Positions 42,902 to 52,663 of a stretch of DNA of 64,000 nt are shown here, piece by piece. The stretch is from Sphingobacterium faecium (GTDB lineage Bacteria; Bacteroidota; Bacteroidia; Sphingobacteriales; Sphingobacteriaceae): NCBI RefSeq assembly GCF_003054045.1, contig NZ_QBKH01000005.1, positions 248,001 to 312,000 on the forward strand, written 5' to 3'. The number at the start of each line of letters is the position of its first letter. Within the stretch, counting starts at the first letter, position 1. Under the pieces are notes generated by a model. That model made no database searches. It was given only the letters and a program-made list of their open reading frames with translations, and was not told the DNA's origin. A program made the position numbers and the translations under genes.

Positions 42902-45562
42902 TTATCTTCTTACTCCTGATTGAAGCATCTGTCCGAGGAGCACTGCATTAAAGAAACTTCGGGCGTTGCCAAAAGAAATACCTCTGAACAACGGATCATC
43001 AACGAAGTATACAATACGTCCATTTCCACTATTTTCTACAATAATACTAGCTGTCCCTTCAAGTTTCTTTTGATTGTCAATCGAAGCATATCCATTTAAT
43101 AAGGGTGATTTACTATAAACAGAAACATTGTTGTAAGGCTGATCACCTAATTCTATAAAGATGTTATGACTTCTATAAACAGCTTTATTTTTTTGCGTAT
43201 AACCATAACCAATAGGATGTGTAAGATCGATTTCTGTATTAAAATAGGTACCACCTATACGTTTCGTTCCTTCTCTTGACTGTGCGGAAGCATATTCGAA
43301 GCGCTCTTTCGCTTTTTTGAGTTTATTATCTTTTTCTTCAACACGTTCATCGAGAAATTTGAAGTTTGCAATTTTCTGATTGGCAAGCCACTGTCCTGCA
43401 CGCCCTAGTGCAATTAATGTCCCTCCATTTCTCACCCAATTCTGAATGCGCTCTACTGCCGAAACATGTAATGCCGAATACTCCCCACTGACCAATACGA
43501 GTACTTGATATTCTTCTAAATTCACACGATTAAACTGTTCGATATTCAGCCGCAAGATGGGTTGTTCTAATTGGCGCTCAAATGCATACCATACTTCACC
43601 TGCTTCGTAGGCACTTAGACCATTTCCAGTTAAAAGCAATGTGTTTTGGGATCGAAGAGCTTTAAATGCGCTACTTCCAAAATCAATTCCTTTTGCACTA
43701 TAGCCCGTTGAAGATGCTGTAATATTCAGATTCCCTCTTTTGTTTAGATCTTGTAGCAACGCAAATAATTCATCAGCAGAAATCGTCTGACCATTGACTG
43801 GAATCAATAAACTACCATAATCAAAAGTAAATGCTTGACCTTGATTAACGACCTCAAATGGACTAGTGGAAGATTTTACGAGGATATTCTGTTGCAACAA
43901 TTGAGATAACAACCAAGGTGCTCCGTCTTGTCGCCAATCAACGAGGTAAGCATAATTACTCTTTATCAATGTGGATGCAGATATGGTTGGGTCAACAGTA
44001 TGATCAGTCTCTTTTTTGTCCAGTTCTTGTTTTACTCCTGCATAAGGAAAACCATAGAGATAAGCAATAGAGTTACCAGAACCATCATAGAAAACACTGT
44101 CCACATACACTTTGGTTTCATCGAATATAACCTTGACGAGACGGTAGTTTGCCTGAGCAGTAGGAATAAGAATAGACGATCCTTTTTCGAAATCTTTTCC
44201 ATCCACCTTTATGTCTCTTTTATTATCAATAAATTGGATTTGATGTTGCGTTAGCAACTCTTTGAAATGATTTCCTGTACGATTGTTGTATTTCAGATCT
44301 ACGATGTAGGCTTTGATCGGGTCTTTTGAGGCTAATTCAAACGCTGATCGGAAGAAGTTAAATTGATTTTCTTGAAGCTCAACGCGATGGTCTATTGCGG
44401 CATTAATACTTGCCAAGGCTATTCTAAAGTGGTTGCGAATAGCAAAAGGATACGTTAAATCACCATTATTTGTTACCTGAAAGAGTCCACGTGGACTTGC
44501 TTGCTCAAATAAGATTCCTAGGCTTCCGACATGATCGGGATAAGTGGATCCATATGTGGGATTGATATTATCAAACTGTTCTTTGGTGAAATAAAATGAA
44601 CCTATTTCATCCAGTGTCTGTGCATAGTAGTTTGCAAATTTGTAATTAAGCGCGTAAGTTGATTTGGGTACAAGAGGTGACTCTTGGGCATCTGATTTTG
44701 TAGGTTCAAAAAAGAAAGAGGAAGATGCACCCATTTCGTGGAAATCACCTTGAAAATGAGGTAACCAATGTTGAAAATAATGTACACGCGCCTTACTCTC
44801 TGGATGCACTTGATTGATCCAATCACGATTGAGATCAAACCAATAGTGATTTGTTCGCCCACCAGGCCATACTTCATTATGTTCTCGATCCAAGGGATTA
44901 CCATTGGGCGGAAATGATGTATTGGCATTGACCCAGTTTACATAACGATCGTAACCATCTGGATTACGAACCGGATCTATAAAGAATATCGCTTTGGAAA
45001 GCTGATCTAAAACTTTCGGATCCTCTGATGCTGCCAAATAATAGGCTGTCAAAATAGAAGCTTCGGCAGCCGATGTTTCATTACCGTGTACGCTAAAGCC
45101 TAAAAATATTAATCCTGTTTGTTGCTTATTATTAACTGGTAAATTATCTTTTGCCAGCTTAACGTTTTTGATGTGCTGATCTCGTATTTGTTCACTATTA
45201 CGAATGTTTTCTGGAGAAGATACTTTTAAAACGATCAAAGGTCGTCCCTCCCAGGTATAACCAATAGTATCAACTTTGACACGATCTGATATTCGCTCAA
45301 GGAGTCTAAAGTAATCAAGCAACTGGTCGTAACGTGTATGGCTATGGCCTATTTGCCGATTAAAAAATTGACTTGGTGCAGGAATGTCTGCTGAAAAACG
45401 GCTCTGTGATAGAAAATAATAATCTTTTTCTAAGTTTAAGGAGGCGGCACCTTTTTGAAGTAATTTGGGTGTTGTGGTTACTTGAGCATAGGAAAAAAGA
45501 TTGCCACTGCTAAGAAAAAAAAGCAAAAGTAGGCCCTGTAAAAATACGCTGTATTTTTTCAT
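42902..45562 (-). CDS. Exported M14 family zinc carboxypeptidase
   Basis: The 886-residue protein has a signal peptide (to SYAQ). The M14 zinc site is complete: His159 and Glu162 in SVHGNETS, and His275 in GDFHEMG; the catalytic Glu353 sits in GILFEQASPRG. RNPDGYDRYVNW and WFDLNRDW are also conserved. A long C-terminal part (about 400-886) has a DJ-1/glutaminase-like region (QVLVLVSGEYSALHVSAVERIQNWVRNGGTLIALG). Members cleave C-terminal residues of peptides or cell-wall stems. As first gene of the operon with SusCD it likely trims peptides before or after import. Upstream lies an 885-base gene-free stretch. Confidence 0.92.
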   Translation of the reverse strand: MKKYSVFLQGLLLLFFLSSGNLFSYAQVTTTPKLLQKGAASLNLEKDYYFLSQSRFSADIPAPSQFFNRQIGHSHTRYDQLLDYFRLLERISDRVKVDTIGYTWEGRPLIVLKVSSPENIRNSEQIRDQHIKNVKLAKDNLPVNNKQQTGLIFLGFSVHGNETSAAEASILTAYYLAASEDPKVLDQLSKAIFFIDPVRNPDGYDRYVNWVNANTSFPPNGNPLDREHNEVWPGGRTNHYWFDLNRDWINQVHPESKARVHYFQHWLPHFQGDFHEMGASSSFFFEPTKSDAQESPLVPKSTYALNYKFANYYAQTLDEIGSFYFTKEQFDNINPTYGSTYPDHVGSLGILFEQASPRGLFQVTNNGDLTYPFAIRNHFRIALASINAAIDHRVELQENQFNFFRSAFELASKDPIKAYIVDLKYNNRTGNHFKELLTQHQIQFIDNKRDIKVDGKDFEKGSSILIPTAQANYRLVKVIFDETKVYVDSVFYDGSGNSIAYLYGFPYAGVKQELDKKETDHTVDPTISASTLIKSNYAYLVDWRQDGAPWLLSQLLQQNILVKSSTSPFEVVNQGQAFTFDYGSLLIPVNGQTISADELFALLQDLNKRGNLNITASSTGYSAKGIDFGSSAFKALRSQNTLLLTGNGLSAYEAGEVWYAFERQLEQPILRLNIEQFNRVNLEEYQVLVLVSGEYSALHVSAVERIQNWVRNGGTLIALGRAGQWLANQKIANFKFLDERVEEKDNKLKKAKERFEYASAQSREGTKRIGGTYFNTEIDLTHPIGYGYTQKNKAVYRSHNIFIELGDQPYNNVSVYSKSPLLNGYASIDNQKKLEGTASIIVENSGNGRIVYFVDDPLFRGISFGNARSFFNAVLLGQMLQSGVRR

Positions 45563-46447
45563 GTAGATAGATTTGTTTAAATAGGTAAATACTTACAAGT
45601 ACAAATGTTGCACTTGTTCCATAGTGGACATCAAGAAAAAACTTTCTCTTTTTGTTGATTTAGGATAGAAGAAAATATTTAAGCGCACTAGCGCATTCGA
45701 TGTGGAATAATGGGTAATCGAATGTTTTTAACTTCATGAATGGAGGCAAATGTTAAATGTTGTTGTTTCATTAGAACTTAGTTTTTGTTAGGTAGTTTCG
45801 TCGCCAACGCCAATTGATAAACGATTTGGTTACAAATATAATATATGTTTGCAATAAATACTACCTAAATGGTAGTCTTTTTTATTTTTTTATTTTGATC
45901 GAACTAGTTTGTGCTTAAAAATTGATTCTATATCGCATACTATCCATTACACAAACACCTATTAAAAACTCATAATCAACCTATTAACTTATCATCTTCA
46001 AGGATGTTTATACTTTATTTTTTCAGTACCTATCATGTCTGAAAAAATAACATGTTTTAAATTCAATTCTGCCTGTTCTAGTGAATCAAGCATTTAAGGA
46101 TCATCATTTCTTAATTTGTTTTAAATAATATGAATTGGATGTGGAGATAAATGAGGTGATCGCGATCTATTATGATGAACAATATGGCTTTGATTCAATC
46201 CATTCAAATGCGATTAGAATCATAGTATTTTTCTATTTATAGCTGTGGTGTTCTTCCTATTTGAATGGTGTATCCTTAACTTAAATCAAAGCGTTTAAGA
46301 TAAAAAAAGCATGCTGCACCTACGCATTTTTACACTACTTTTTAGTATGCTATTCTTCTGTCGTTTTTAAAATAGATAAGATAATAAAGAATAGGCCTAT
46401 ATTATCAAATAAACAATGGAAAATAATCTTAAACTGATTAGATCAGC
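45563..46447. other. 885-base gene-free leader of the peptidase operon
   Basis: It must contain the operon promoter. TATATTTG on the minus strand (near 45836-45848) fits the -7 box. At 45860-45876 ACTACC-TAAAT-GGTAGT is followed on the plus strand by a long T-rich run, which resembles a terminator for plus-strand transcription although no plus-strand gene is known here. At 46129-46242 a plus-strand frame reads ELDVEINEVIAIYYDEQYGF and on to a TAG, a possible remnant or small gene without a good start. Confidence 0.4.
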
Positions 46448-47206
46448 TTAATCTTCTATCCAACTTCGGAAAGCTGCTGTCATAGTTTGGCTGGTTTTAA
46501 GATATTCTTGATGTCCTTGTAGTTTTACCGCTAATGAATTTTTGTTGTAGCGTTCTATTTTTTCTACATATTTTTTGCAGATAAGTTCGCTGCGGTTAAT
46601 CCTAAAAAAATCTGAAGGATCCAGCTGTTCCTCGATTTCTTTTAAAGTCGACTCACTTAATACATGTTTTTTACCTAAGATATCATAAGCAAATAAAACG
46701 CCATCGCAGGCTTCAAAAAAGGTAATTTTTACAGTGTCCAAAAAATAAATTCCCTGATGAAGACGTATGGTAAATCTTTTTTTATAGGCTTTTGTTAAAA
46801 AGTTTTGCTCCATTAACTTTGCAATTCTTTCTATCATCACATCTTCGGTATTTCGTAATAACAAGAATTTATCCCAAGCTTTTTGAAAGCGTTCTTTCGA
46901 AAATGGTTTTAACAAATATGCGATACCGTTAGTGTCAAATGCATCCATCCAGAACTGATCATAAGCTGTAGTAAAAATAATGGGGCAATTGAGATGAACC
47001 TCACGATAGATGTCAAATGCATTACCATCCAACAGTTCTATATCCGAGAATATCAAATCCACAGTATTGTTTTTTAAGAAGGAAATGGCTGTACCTACTG
47101 TATCAATTTCTGCTAATACTTGGTTGGGGGTACTCAGTTCTTCTAGCAACCTTTTTATCTTTTTTCTTGCAGGAATTTCATCTTCTATAATAAGTACTTT
47201 TATCAT
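46448..47206 (-). CDS. LytTR-family response regulator
   Basis: The 252-residue protein has a receiver domain (MIKVLIIEDEIPARKKIKRL; phospho-acceptor Asp55 in LIFSDIEL; switch residues in IIFTTAYDQF; Lys in YLLKPF) and a C-terminal LytTR DNA-binding domain (about 140-252: RLHQGIYFLDTVKITFFEAC, LKEIEEQLDPSDFFRINRSELI). LytTR proteins bind two direct repeats about one turn apart. The sensor kinase gene ends 1 base before its start, so both form an operon. It may regulate the downstream peptidase operon, since it lies directly upstream of it in the same direction. Confidence 0.92.
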   Translation of the reverse strand: MIKVLIIEDEIPARKKIKRLLEELSTPNQVLAEIDTVGTAISFLKNNTVDLIFSDIELLDGNAFDIYREVHLNCPIIFTTAYDQFWMDAFDTNGIAYLLKPFSKERFQKAWDKFLLLRNTEDVMIERIAKLMEQNFLTKAYKKRFTIRLHQGIYFLDTVKITFFEACDGVLFAYDILGKKHVLSESTLKEIEEQLDPSDFFRINRSELICKKYVEKIERYNKNSLAVKLQGHQEYLKTSQTMTAAFRSWIED

Positions 47207-47207
47207 C

Positions 47208-48233
47208 TTATAGTGTATATATCACGGGTATAAAAATAGAAAAATTGCCGTCCTTTTTTTTGATCTCAATCGGTTTATTGGTCAATAATTTATATTGTTC
47301 TTTCAGGTTATTCAATGCTCTTCCCGATCTTGATTTCATATTTTGTTTCGGAATTAACGTATTGGATACGGAGCATATTGTAGTGATTTCTATGGTGATG
47401 AATACTGGTTTTTCCTCTGTTCCTATATTATGCTGAACGGCATTTTCAATGAGTAATTGCAATGTGAGTGGTAAGATATAGCCAGCGCCAGATGCTGTCT
47501 GTATTTTCAGTTGATAAGCATTGCCATATTTATGCTGTATTAATTTGAAATATTGCTCTGCAAAGATTAATTCTTCATGAATGGTCACGATTTTTCTATC
47601 TGAGGCATGTAAAACATAGCGATAAATTTCAGCAAACTCATTCAAAAATGATGATGCTTTTTGTTGGTCCTCTTCGATAAACTGATCAAGTACATTTAAA
47701 TTATTAAACAGAAAATGCGGATTAAGCTGCGCCTTAAGTTGGCTTATTCTACTTTCTAGCAGTGCCTGATGATAAATGGATAATTCCTGTTGATGATTTT
47801 TATTTTTACTATAATAATAATATGCTAGAAAAAAACTACCAAAAATTATTCCGTCCATAAAATCTGAAAATGTAGAAATAGCTAATGTCTTGCTATTGAA
47901 ATTTCGTTGTACAGTATCAAATAATAAGGCAATCACATAACCTAGTGCTTTTATCAATAATACATAACTTAGTAAAGATGCACTGAAGATTTTGATGACC
48001 TCACTTAAGCTGAAGACAGATGATTTCTGCCAGTTTCTGATATAAAACTTGATGATTGAAAATAGTAAACTGGCGGCAACACATGTCATGATTGCAGCTT
48101 CGGGTGTAAAAATATAAACATTGATTTCACCTCTTATCCGGATCCTGGTTTGAATGGACTGTGCATAAGCAAATAATAAAACGAATGTTAGAAAATATTT
48201 ATTTTTCTCTATTTTTATTAGAAAATCTCTCAT
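47208..48233 (-). CDS. LytS-type sensor histidine kinase
   Basis: The 341-residue membrane kinase has four hydrophobic segments in the first 145 residues. The His_kinase domain has QLKAQLNPHFLFNNLNVLDQ with the phospho-accepting His, and an ATP-binding N-box LLIENAVQHNIG. The usual G-box (GxGIGLxNxRxRL) is worn to SGRALNNLKEQYKLL, losing the first glycines; several Bacteroidota LytS proteins show similar loss. No extracellular sensing domain is visible, so the signal would be sensed within or near the membrane. Overlapped transcriptionally with the LytTR regulator. Confidence 0.9.
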   Translation of the reverse strand: MRDFLIKIEKNKYFLTFVLLFAYAQSIQTRIRIRGEINVYIFTPEAAIMTCVAASLLFSIIKFYIRNWQKSSVFSLSEVIKIFSASLLSYVLLIKALGYVIALLFDTVQRNFNSKTLAISTFSDFMDGIIFGSFFLAYYYYSKNKNHQQELSIYHQALLESRISQLKAQLNPHFLFNNLNVLDQFIEEDQQKASSFLNEFAEIYRYVLHASDRKIVTIHEELIFAEQYFKLIQHKYGNAYQLKIQTASGAGYILPLTLQLLIENAVQHNIGTEEKPVFITIEITTICSVSNTLIPKQNMKSRSGRALNNLKEQYKLLTNKPIEIKKKDGNFSIFIPVIYTL

Positions 48234-48304
48234 GATATATTTGATTTCCCAATTTACAAAAATAGTCCTTTAAATCTATAGGACTATTTGAAAAGCATAT
48301 GATA

Positions 48305-49051
48305 CTATGGTGTTCTTTTCGGAAACGAATCGATCGTATTTCCTTTCTCATCTAAAAAGTCTAGCTTTGCTACATTATTTTTATCAACATAAAACATTGC
48401 TCTAGGCATACCTTTATCATCAAAGAGAAATAGTCCATTATTTTGTTCTCTAGATTTCCCAAGCATTAAGCGCGGGGCACCACCGATCAATCCCTCCATT
48501 TCATATAATTTATATTTTTCTTGCATCAGTTTAGGATCCTTTTTGCGGAGAGCTTCCAATTCTTTCATGATCTCCATCGTTTTGGCTTGCGATTCTTTTA
48601 CTGGTCGATCATTGAATGACAAAGAACTACTCACAAATCTTTTATCTCCCTTCTGATAATCTTGCGTCAAAAGTTGCATCACTTGGTCACCATCAAATTG
48701 ATCATATGTGAGCGATAAACCTGAACTATGCCCATTTTCTGATTTTTTTCCATCGTATATAAAACCTCCACACTCTATTCCATCCTCGTTGAAAAACAAC
48801 ATTCCGGAACGTTTTTTTCGATCTACATTAGTTGATTTTCCGTTTATTTTTTCTTGACCATTCGGGAATTTATCCACATTTGTGATGATCATTTTTATGG
48901 AACCATCTTTCTCTACAATGTTAATACGCTCCACGTCTATTTCATTAAATTTATGATTTCCATACTTTTTAAATGCCAAAGTGGTCAATAAAGTCATACC
49001 GATTCCGCACGTTATTGCGAATGTTCTTAAAAAGGCTAGTCCTCTGTTCAT
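48305..49051 (-). CDS. Membrane-anchored protein of unknown function
   Basis: I choose the start at 49051 (MNRGLAFLRTFAITCGIGM), which gives one N-terminal membrane anchor (about 9-27); 18 upstream residues do not fit. The rest of the 248-residue protein is periplasmic and beta-rich: ERINIVEKDGSIKMIITNVD, RSGMLFFNEDGIECGGFIYDG, GLSLTYDQFDGDQVMQLLTQD, APRLMLGKSREQNNGLFLFDDKG. Similar proteins occur widely in Bacteroidota as unnamed families. It lies 71 bases upstream of the kinase on the same strand, so a role as signal partner is possible but unproven. Confidence 0.65.
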   Translation of the reverse strand: MNRGLAFLRTFAITCGIGMTLLTTLAFKKYGNHKFNEIDVERINIVEKDGSIKMIITNVDKFPNGQEKINGKSTNVDRKKRSGMLFFNEDGIECGGFIYDGKKSENGHSSGLSLTYDQFDGDQVMQLLTQDYQKGDKRFVSSSLSFNDRPVKESQAKTMEIMKELEALRKKDPKLMQEKYKLYEMEGLIGGAPRLMLGKSREQNNGLFLFDDKGMPRAMFYVDKNNVAKLDFLDEKGNTIDSFPKRTP

Positions 49052-49459
49052 CTGTTTTATTTTTTGGTATAACAAAACTAGGGCAAGATCATTTGATAAC
49101 CTCATATAGAATAATAGAAGCAGGAATAAAGTGAATGAGTACAGGAAAATTTAAGTTTAATGCCCATATTCCGTCCTTTATTTAAATAAAAAGAGATGAT
49201 CTGTTCCAACTTTTTACTTTTAATGGATCGTATTATTCTGAACTGGATTTCTCTGAATTTCTATGATAGGAATTACGTAAATGCTTAAGAAGATAAAGGT
49301 GAATAAGAGAAGGAATTAGGGATAATAAAGGGGAAGGTGGATACGCTGAAAAAACTGATGGCGAAACATGACTGTGAAGTGAATAAACTCACTAGCAGTT
49401 TCAGAATTACTTTTTCTTCCACTGTTAGTGAGTCTTTACTTAAAGCAACGACTAAGTCC
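49052..49459. other. Gap with inverted repeat
   Basis: At 49387-49433 arms ACTCACTAGCAGT and ACTGTTAGTGAGT (one mismatch) enclose 21 bases, just after the end of the AAA ATPase gene (minus strand). It can act as its transcript end although a T-run is lacking. Otherwise nothing recognised. Confidence 0.4.
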
Positions 49460-50926
49460 CTATAAATTGTTTCTCAGATATTCTTGAAATTTATCTTGAA
49501 ACTGCAGACCACTGCCTACTCTATATTTACTTAATTTGTTATGTAGGGTCAGTCCCCAAAGTATGAATTCGGTTAGAAAATAGGAATCTTCGGGTTTCGT
49601 TTGCGGCTGGTATTGCTGTATTAAAGTACGGATAGGTGTTACTTGGTCCAATACGCGCTCGTAATCTACATCATGGAGTTCATCGGACAATTCGATACCC
49701 TCCGATTCAGAGAACCAGCGAACAATGTCGTCATACGGATAGCGTTGGTTTTCCTTTTCAAACTTCTCAATTTTAGGAAATAAGCTAAGAAATAGACTTT
49801 TAACTGCACTTTCAATCAACTGCAGCGCAACGGTAGCAGCACCCTCTTGCTCTCCTTCATAGACGAGCTCAACTTTACCGGTTATAGCAGGCATAATACC
49901 CATAAAATCACTCAATCGTACTGCAGTGGCTCCTGCTCTGTTTTTGAGCATACGCAACTCGGCAGTGCTTAATAAGTTTTGAAATGCGGTAATGCTCATT
50001 CGTGCGCTGACACCACTTTTCTCGTCAACATATTCGCTATTTCGTGCTTCAAAACTAATCTGCTCAATCAATTCGCGAGCAAGTTCAGGAACATATATTT
50101 GTTCCTTTTGCGCAGCTTCCAAGTTAGCTTCTTGAGCAGTAATGGTCTTCGCTATCTCCACTGTTTCGGGGTAATGCGTCAATATCTGTGATCCTATTCT
50201 ATCTTTTAGAGGCGTCACGATACTTCCTCTATTGGTGTAATCCTCCGGATTTGCGGTGAAGACAAACTGTACATCCAGCGGAAGGCGCAATTTAAATCCG
50301 CGGATCTGAACATCTCCTTCTTGCAATATATTGAAAAGCGCTACCTGGATCCTCGCCTGTAGATCGGGCAATTCATTAATAACAAATATCGAGCGGTTGG
50401 CTCGTGGGATCATGCCAAAATGAATCACGCGATCGTCTGCATAACTCAATCTCAAATTTGCTGCTTTGATCGGATCTACATCGCCAATCAAATCCGCTAC
50501 CGTGACATCGGGTGTGGCCAGTTTCTCTGCAAAACGTTCACTTCTATGAAGCCAATCAATCGGTGTGTCATCGCCCTTTTCCTTCAATAGTTCAACCGCA
50601 TAGCGTGATATTGGGCTAAAGGGATCATCATTGATCTCTGAACCTTGTACCATAGGTACATATTCATCCAACAGGTCAACCATAAGCCTAGCTAGTCGTG
50701 TCTTTGCTTGACCGCGGAGACCAAGTAAATTAATATTATGTTTGGATAGTATCGCTCTTTCAAGTTCTGGAATAACAGTGTCCTCGTATCCATATACTCC
50801 ATTGAATACAGTTTCGCCTTTGCTTATCTTTGTAATCAGATTTTGACGCAGTTCTTCTTTTATTGTCTTTGGTTTGTATCCTGAAGCTTTCAGTGCGCCA
50901 AATGTGGTATTCTTCGTGTAATCCAT
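49460..50926 (-). CDS. MoxR/magnesium-chelatase-like AAA ATPase
   Basis: I choose the start at 50926 (MDYTKNTTFGALKASGY); the frame extends 33 bases upstream. The 488-residue protein has a Walker A variant GLRGQAKT (69-76), Walker B-like IFVINELPDL, sensor FVFTANPEDYTNRG and arginine-finger region LKDRIGSQI, matching the ChlI/MoxR group. Such ATPases pair with VWA-domain proteins to remodel or insert metals into clients. The gene begins 66 bases after the stop of the VWA gene on the same strand, a classic AAA-VWA pair. The client is unknown. Confidence 0.88.
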   Translation of the reverse strand: MDYTKNTTFGALKASGYKPKTIKEELRQNLITKISKGETVFNGVYGYEDTVIPELERAILSKHNINLLGLRGQAKTRLARLMVDLLDEYVPMVQGSEINDDPFSPISRYAVELLKEKGDDTPIDWLHRSERFAEKLATPDVTVADLIGDVDPIKAANLRLSYADDRVIHFGMIPRANRSIFVINELPDLQARIQVALFNILQEGDVQIRGFKLRLPLDVQFVFTANPEDYTNRGSIVTPLKDRIGSQILTHYPETVEIAKTITAQEANLEAAQKEQIYVPELARELIEQISFEARNSEYVDEKSGVSARMSITAFQNLLSTAELRMLKNRAGATAVRLSDFMGIMPAITGKVELVYEGEQEGAATVALQLIESAVKSLFLSLFPKIEKFEKENQRYPYDDIVRWFSESEGIELSDELHDVDYERVLDQVTPIRTLIQQYQPQTKPEDSYFLTEFILWGLTLHNKLSKYRVGSGLQFQDKFQEYLRNNL

Positions 50927-50991
50927 ATGTTCTTTTAATAAAGCGCAAATGTTGCGCAAAATGTATATTCTATTTTCGTTCAGGTAATTAT

Positions 50992-52113
50992 TTATCGTAT
51001 TCTTTTTCTGCGATTCTCTTCGTAATCCTCAAAAATCATTTCTCCGAGATCTCCAAGTCCTGTGTAGTAGGCCTTGCCCTGATTTGATGCTGTAAATTCG
51101 TCAACAAATTGCTGTAGATAGGGATCTGATGTGATCATAAAGGTTGTAATGGGTATCCCCAGCTTTCGTGCTTGTGCAGCCATGCTGTAGCACTTACTGG
51201 TAATAAAAGGATCCAAACCCATTGGATTTTTATAATAACTACCATCCGGCATGTTTAGGCAGCTCGGTTTTCCGTCTGTAATCATAAATATCTGCTTGTT
51301 TGCATGGCGCTTACGTCTGAGTATCTCCATCGCTAATTTCAATCCAGCGACCGTATTGGTATGAAATGGTCCCACTTGCAGGTATGGTAGATCTTTTATC
51401 GCTATAGGCCAAGCATCATTACCAAAGACAATGATGTCCAGTGAATCTTTAGGGTAACGTGTCAAGATGAGCTCTGATAGGGCCATCGCCACTTTTTTTG
51501 CGGGTGTGATCCGGTCTTCCCCATATAGAATCATACTATGACTGATATCGATCATCAACACTGTACTCATCTGTGACTTGAACTGCGTATCTTCAACAAC
51601 AAGATCATTTTCTGATAAGGCGAACTCTCCTATGCCATGATTAATCTGGGCATTTTTCAAGCTCTCGGTCAAGGCTATTTTCTCTAGGCTGTCCCCATAT
51701 TGATAACTTCTAAAGTCACCCATATTTTCGTCACTACGCCCTTGATGATTGGTTTTATGATTGCCTGATTTTCCTTTTCGCATTTTTCCAAAAATCTGGT
51801 CCAATGCATGCTGCCGTAGGGCTTTTTCCAACTTGGAGGTTATATCTACGCCACCGCCGCCACCTTGCTCCAATTTTTCTCTGATATATCCTTTATTCTT
51901 TAGATCTGCAATGAAATCGTCTATGGTATATTCTGGAGTGGTCAATTTAAACTCTTTGTCCAACTGCCGTAGCCAATCAATAGCTTCATCAAAATCACCG
52001 GAGGTATGGGTAATGAGTTCTTTGAAAATATCAAATAATTTGTCAAAAGGCGTTTGAAACGGCTCGTCATATTGCTTGAAGATAAAACCCCTATTTCGTG
52101 TAGTGTTTTTCAT
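50992..52113 (-). CDS. VWA domain protein, partner of AAA ATPase
   Basis: The 373-residue protein has an N-terminal helical part with a Gly-rich linker (GGGGGVD, 84-90) and a C-terminal von Willebrand A domain. The MIDAS residues are Asp189-x-Ser191-x-Ser193 in MIDISHSM, a Thr in FHTNTVAG and Asp in IFMITDGKPS. No signal peptide, so cytosolic. It should recruit a client to the adjacent ATPase through metal-dependent binding, as CoxE or ChlD-like proteins do. First gene of the two-gene operon. Confidence 0.88.
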   Translation of the reverse strand: MKNTTRNRGFIFKQYDEPFQTPFDKLFDIFKELITHTSGDFDEAIDWLRQLDKEFKLTTPEYTIDDFIADLKNKGYIREKLEQGGGGGVDITSKLEKALRQHALDQIFGKMRKGKSGNHKTNHQGRSDENMGDFRSYQYGDSLEKIALTESLKNAQINHGIGEFALSENDLVVEDTQFKSQMSTVLMIDISHSMILYGEDRITPAKKVAMALSELILTRYPKDSLDIIVFGNDAWPIAIKDLPYLQVGPFHTNTVAGLKLAMEILRRKRHANKQIFMITDGKPSCLNMPDGSYYKNPMGLDPFITSKCYSMAAQARKLGIPITTFMITSDPYLQQFVDEFTASNQGKAYYTGLGDLGEMIFEDYEENRRKRIR

Positions 52114-52663
52114 GGATTCATTTTATTTGCATGATGAAGCTATTCGCATATTGATATCGGAATAGCTTCTCAGGATGAATTTACGAAATAATAATCCTTA
52201 TAAAGAATCATCGGGTCTTTAATGATTTAAAGAAAATCTTTTGTAGAAAGAGGTATTGATCTCCTGTTTTTACTGTAGGGGTAAAATCCCCTGAAGGCAT
52301 ATTTACAAGACGAATATGTATTTTATGCTAGAAGAAGGAAGTCAACGTAGCGATCAATGCCAAGTTATCTTTTGATATTGAAGTGTGAGCTGATTATTGG
52401 GATAAAAAATAGATAAAGGATTGGCAAATAGGCTATTTGAAAGTAAACATTTTTCGAAATGTTTACTAAAGGAATCCAGTAAGTAGAATAGCTGAAAATT
52501 AGGTCTGTCAACATTTATGAATTACTAAAGCTGTGAAAAAGCTTAGGTTTTAGATGCACTTCATCAATCAAGTGTTCTTAGTGTTAGGAACTAAGTATAA
52601 AAAGCTACATTTTCCTCTTTAGCTTAATTTTTATTAAATTGCTCTTATTCAGTTTTTTTTAAT
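52114..52663. other. 550-base gap with two hairpins
   Basis: The hairpin AGTAAACATTT-TTCG-AAATGTTTACT (52442-52467) has an 11-base perfect stem and a stable UUCG-type loop. AGGGGTAAAATCCCCT lies near 52277-52292. Neither is followed by a T-run. No gene seen; the promoters of the VWA operon and the next gene must be here. Confidence 0.45.
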
